A DNA stretch of 64,000 bases from assembly GCA_052384575.1 (NCBI GenBank), contig JBQSUQ010000001.1; one strand, 5' to 3'. This DNA is from JBQSUQ01 sp052384575. Lineage in GTDB: Bacteria > Pseudomonadota > Gammaproteobacteria > Enterobacterales > Pasteurellaceae. Under the pieces are notes generated by a model. It made no database searches. It had not been told where the DNA came from and saw only the letters and a list, made by a program, of their open reading frames with translations. Shown in pieces: positions 63,307 to 64,000 of this stretch. Each line of letters starts with the position of its first letter. Within the stretch, counting starts at the first letter, position 1. The translations under genes were made by a program, and so were the position numbers.

Positions 63307-64000
63307 TTATTCCCACTCAATAGTCGCTGGTGGTTTACCTGAAACATCGTACACCACGCGGGAGATGCCGTTCACTTCGTTGATGATACGGTTGGAAATT
63401 TTGCCGAGTAACTCGTATGGCAAGTGTGCCCAATGTGCCGTCATAAAGTCGATGGTTTCCACTGCACGAAGGCTTACTACCCAGTCGTATTTACGTCCGT
63501 CGCCCATTACGCCTACGGATTTTACTGGTAGGAACACAGTAAACGCTTGGCTGACTTTGTAGTACCAACCTGAGTTGTAGAGTTCTTCGATGAAAATCGC
63601 ATCGGCTTTACGCAGTAAATAGCAGTATTCTTTTTTGATTTCGCCTAACACACGCACGCCTAAGCCTGGACCAGGGAATGGGTGGCGGTTGAGCATTTCT
63701 GCTGGCAAGCCAAGAGCCAAACCGATTTTACGCACTTCGTCTTTAAATAACTCACGCAATGGCTCGACAAGTCCAAGTTTCATATAATCAGGCAAGCCAC
63801 CTACGTTGTGGTGCGATTTAATCACGTGGGCTTTGCCCGTTTTGCTGGCGGCAGACTCGATCACATCTGGGTAAATCGTGCCTTGTGCTAACCATTTCAC
63901 TGATGTGAGTTTTTTCGATTCATCATCGAATACATCCACGAACACTTTACCGATGGTTTTACGCTTCGCTTCAGGCTCGTCAATGCCTTTAAGTGCGTCT
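63307..64000 (-). CDS. guaA: GuaA: GMP synthase, C-terminal part (gene runs off the window)
   Basis: This is the 3' part of GMP synthase, which aminates XMP to GMP. Visible are the end of the ATP-pyrophosphatase domain (QGTIYPDVIES, SHHNVGGLP) and the dimerisation domain (HPFPGPGLGVRVLGEI), ending with SGKPPATIEWE, the universal GuaA C-terminus. The frame stays open past 63945 to the window edge, so the N-terminal glutaminase lies beyond 64000. The 3' end of guaA is a known island integration site, and a scar is seen just downstream. Confidence 0.97.
   Translation of the reverse strand, partial: DALKGIDEPEAKRKTIGKVFVDVFDDESKKLTSVKWLAQGTIYPDVIESAASKTGKAHVIKSHHNVGGLPDYMKLGLVEPLRELFKDEVRKIGLALGLPAEMLNRHPFPGPGLGVRVLGEIKKEYCYLLRKADAIFIEELYNSGWYYKVSQAFTVFLPVKSVGVMGDGRKYDWVVSLRAVETIDFMTAHWAHLPYELLGKISNRIINEVNGISRVVYDVSGKPPATIEWE

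Overview
The window is a chromosomal segment of a Haemophilus species (Pasteurellaceae, H. influenzae group). Three things point there: the AT-rich composition; the many copies of the Haemophilus DNA uptake signal (AAGTGCGGT or its complement), often as inverted pairs between genes; and proteins that read as close relatives of enteric housekeeping genes. A complete EIICB sugar-PTS permease is unusual for H. influenzae, whose reference strain is described as having only a fructose PTS, so a sibling species or an atypical strain is possible. I do not assign a species.

Layout. 1-380: the upstream region of an rRNA operon that continues leftward out of the window (minus strand). 381-644: tRNA-Pro, tRNA-His and tRNA-Arg. 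781-2649: wzz-like gene and wecA. 2811-5826: hemL and ettA, convergent. 5904-12518: serS, rarA, lolA, ftsK and lrp in the enteric order. 12687-20009: a SirB2-like gene, then yciH, pyrF, lapB, lapA, ihfB, rpsA and cmk, again in the enteric order, then a purine permease behind a PurR box. 20202-23293: galE, ampG, adk. 23353-28664: rlmL, znuA, tcdA, mltA. 28834-30156: initiator tRNA and argD, which carries a paired ARG box. 30425-40492: pirin, tldD, rng, putP, cmoB, fabB, mnmC. 40544-47466: a PTS EIICB gene with CRP-like and LacI-type operators, a predicted peptide/N-acyl amino acid catabolic module (two M20 hydrolases, a DcuC-type carrier, peptidase E), and a T4 DenV-like DNA repair enzyme. 47563-53368: Pho box, pstSCAB and phoBR, with no phoU. 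53409-62971: hrpA, yeaL, an operon nrdR-ribD-degS-lipoprotein, and an uncharacterised membrane protein. 63075-63192: a decayed integrase fragment with att-like repeats just downstream of guaA. 63307-64000: the 3' part of guaA.

Most of the window is ordinary core genome. The parts most worth a second look are: (1) the guaA-proximal integrase scar; (2) wecA-wzz directly beside the Arg-His-Pro tRNA cluster, which looks like the two ends of the enteric ECA locus with the middle lost; (3) the DenV-like glycosylase on the chromosome; (4) the M20/DcuC/PepE/M20 module with a CRP-like site; (5) the regulated PTS permease; (6) two copies of a composite dyad element built from uptake signals around a shared TTTTAAAA palindrome. 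I see no CRISPR array, intact prophage, insertion sequence or obvious new defence system.
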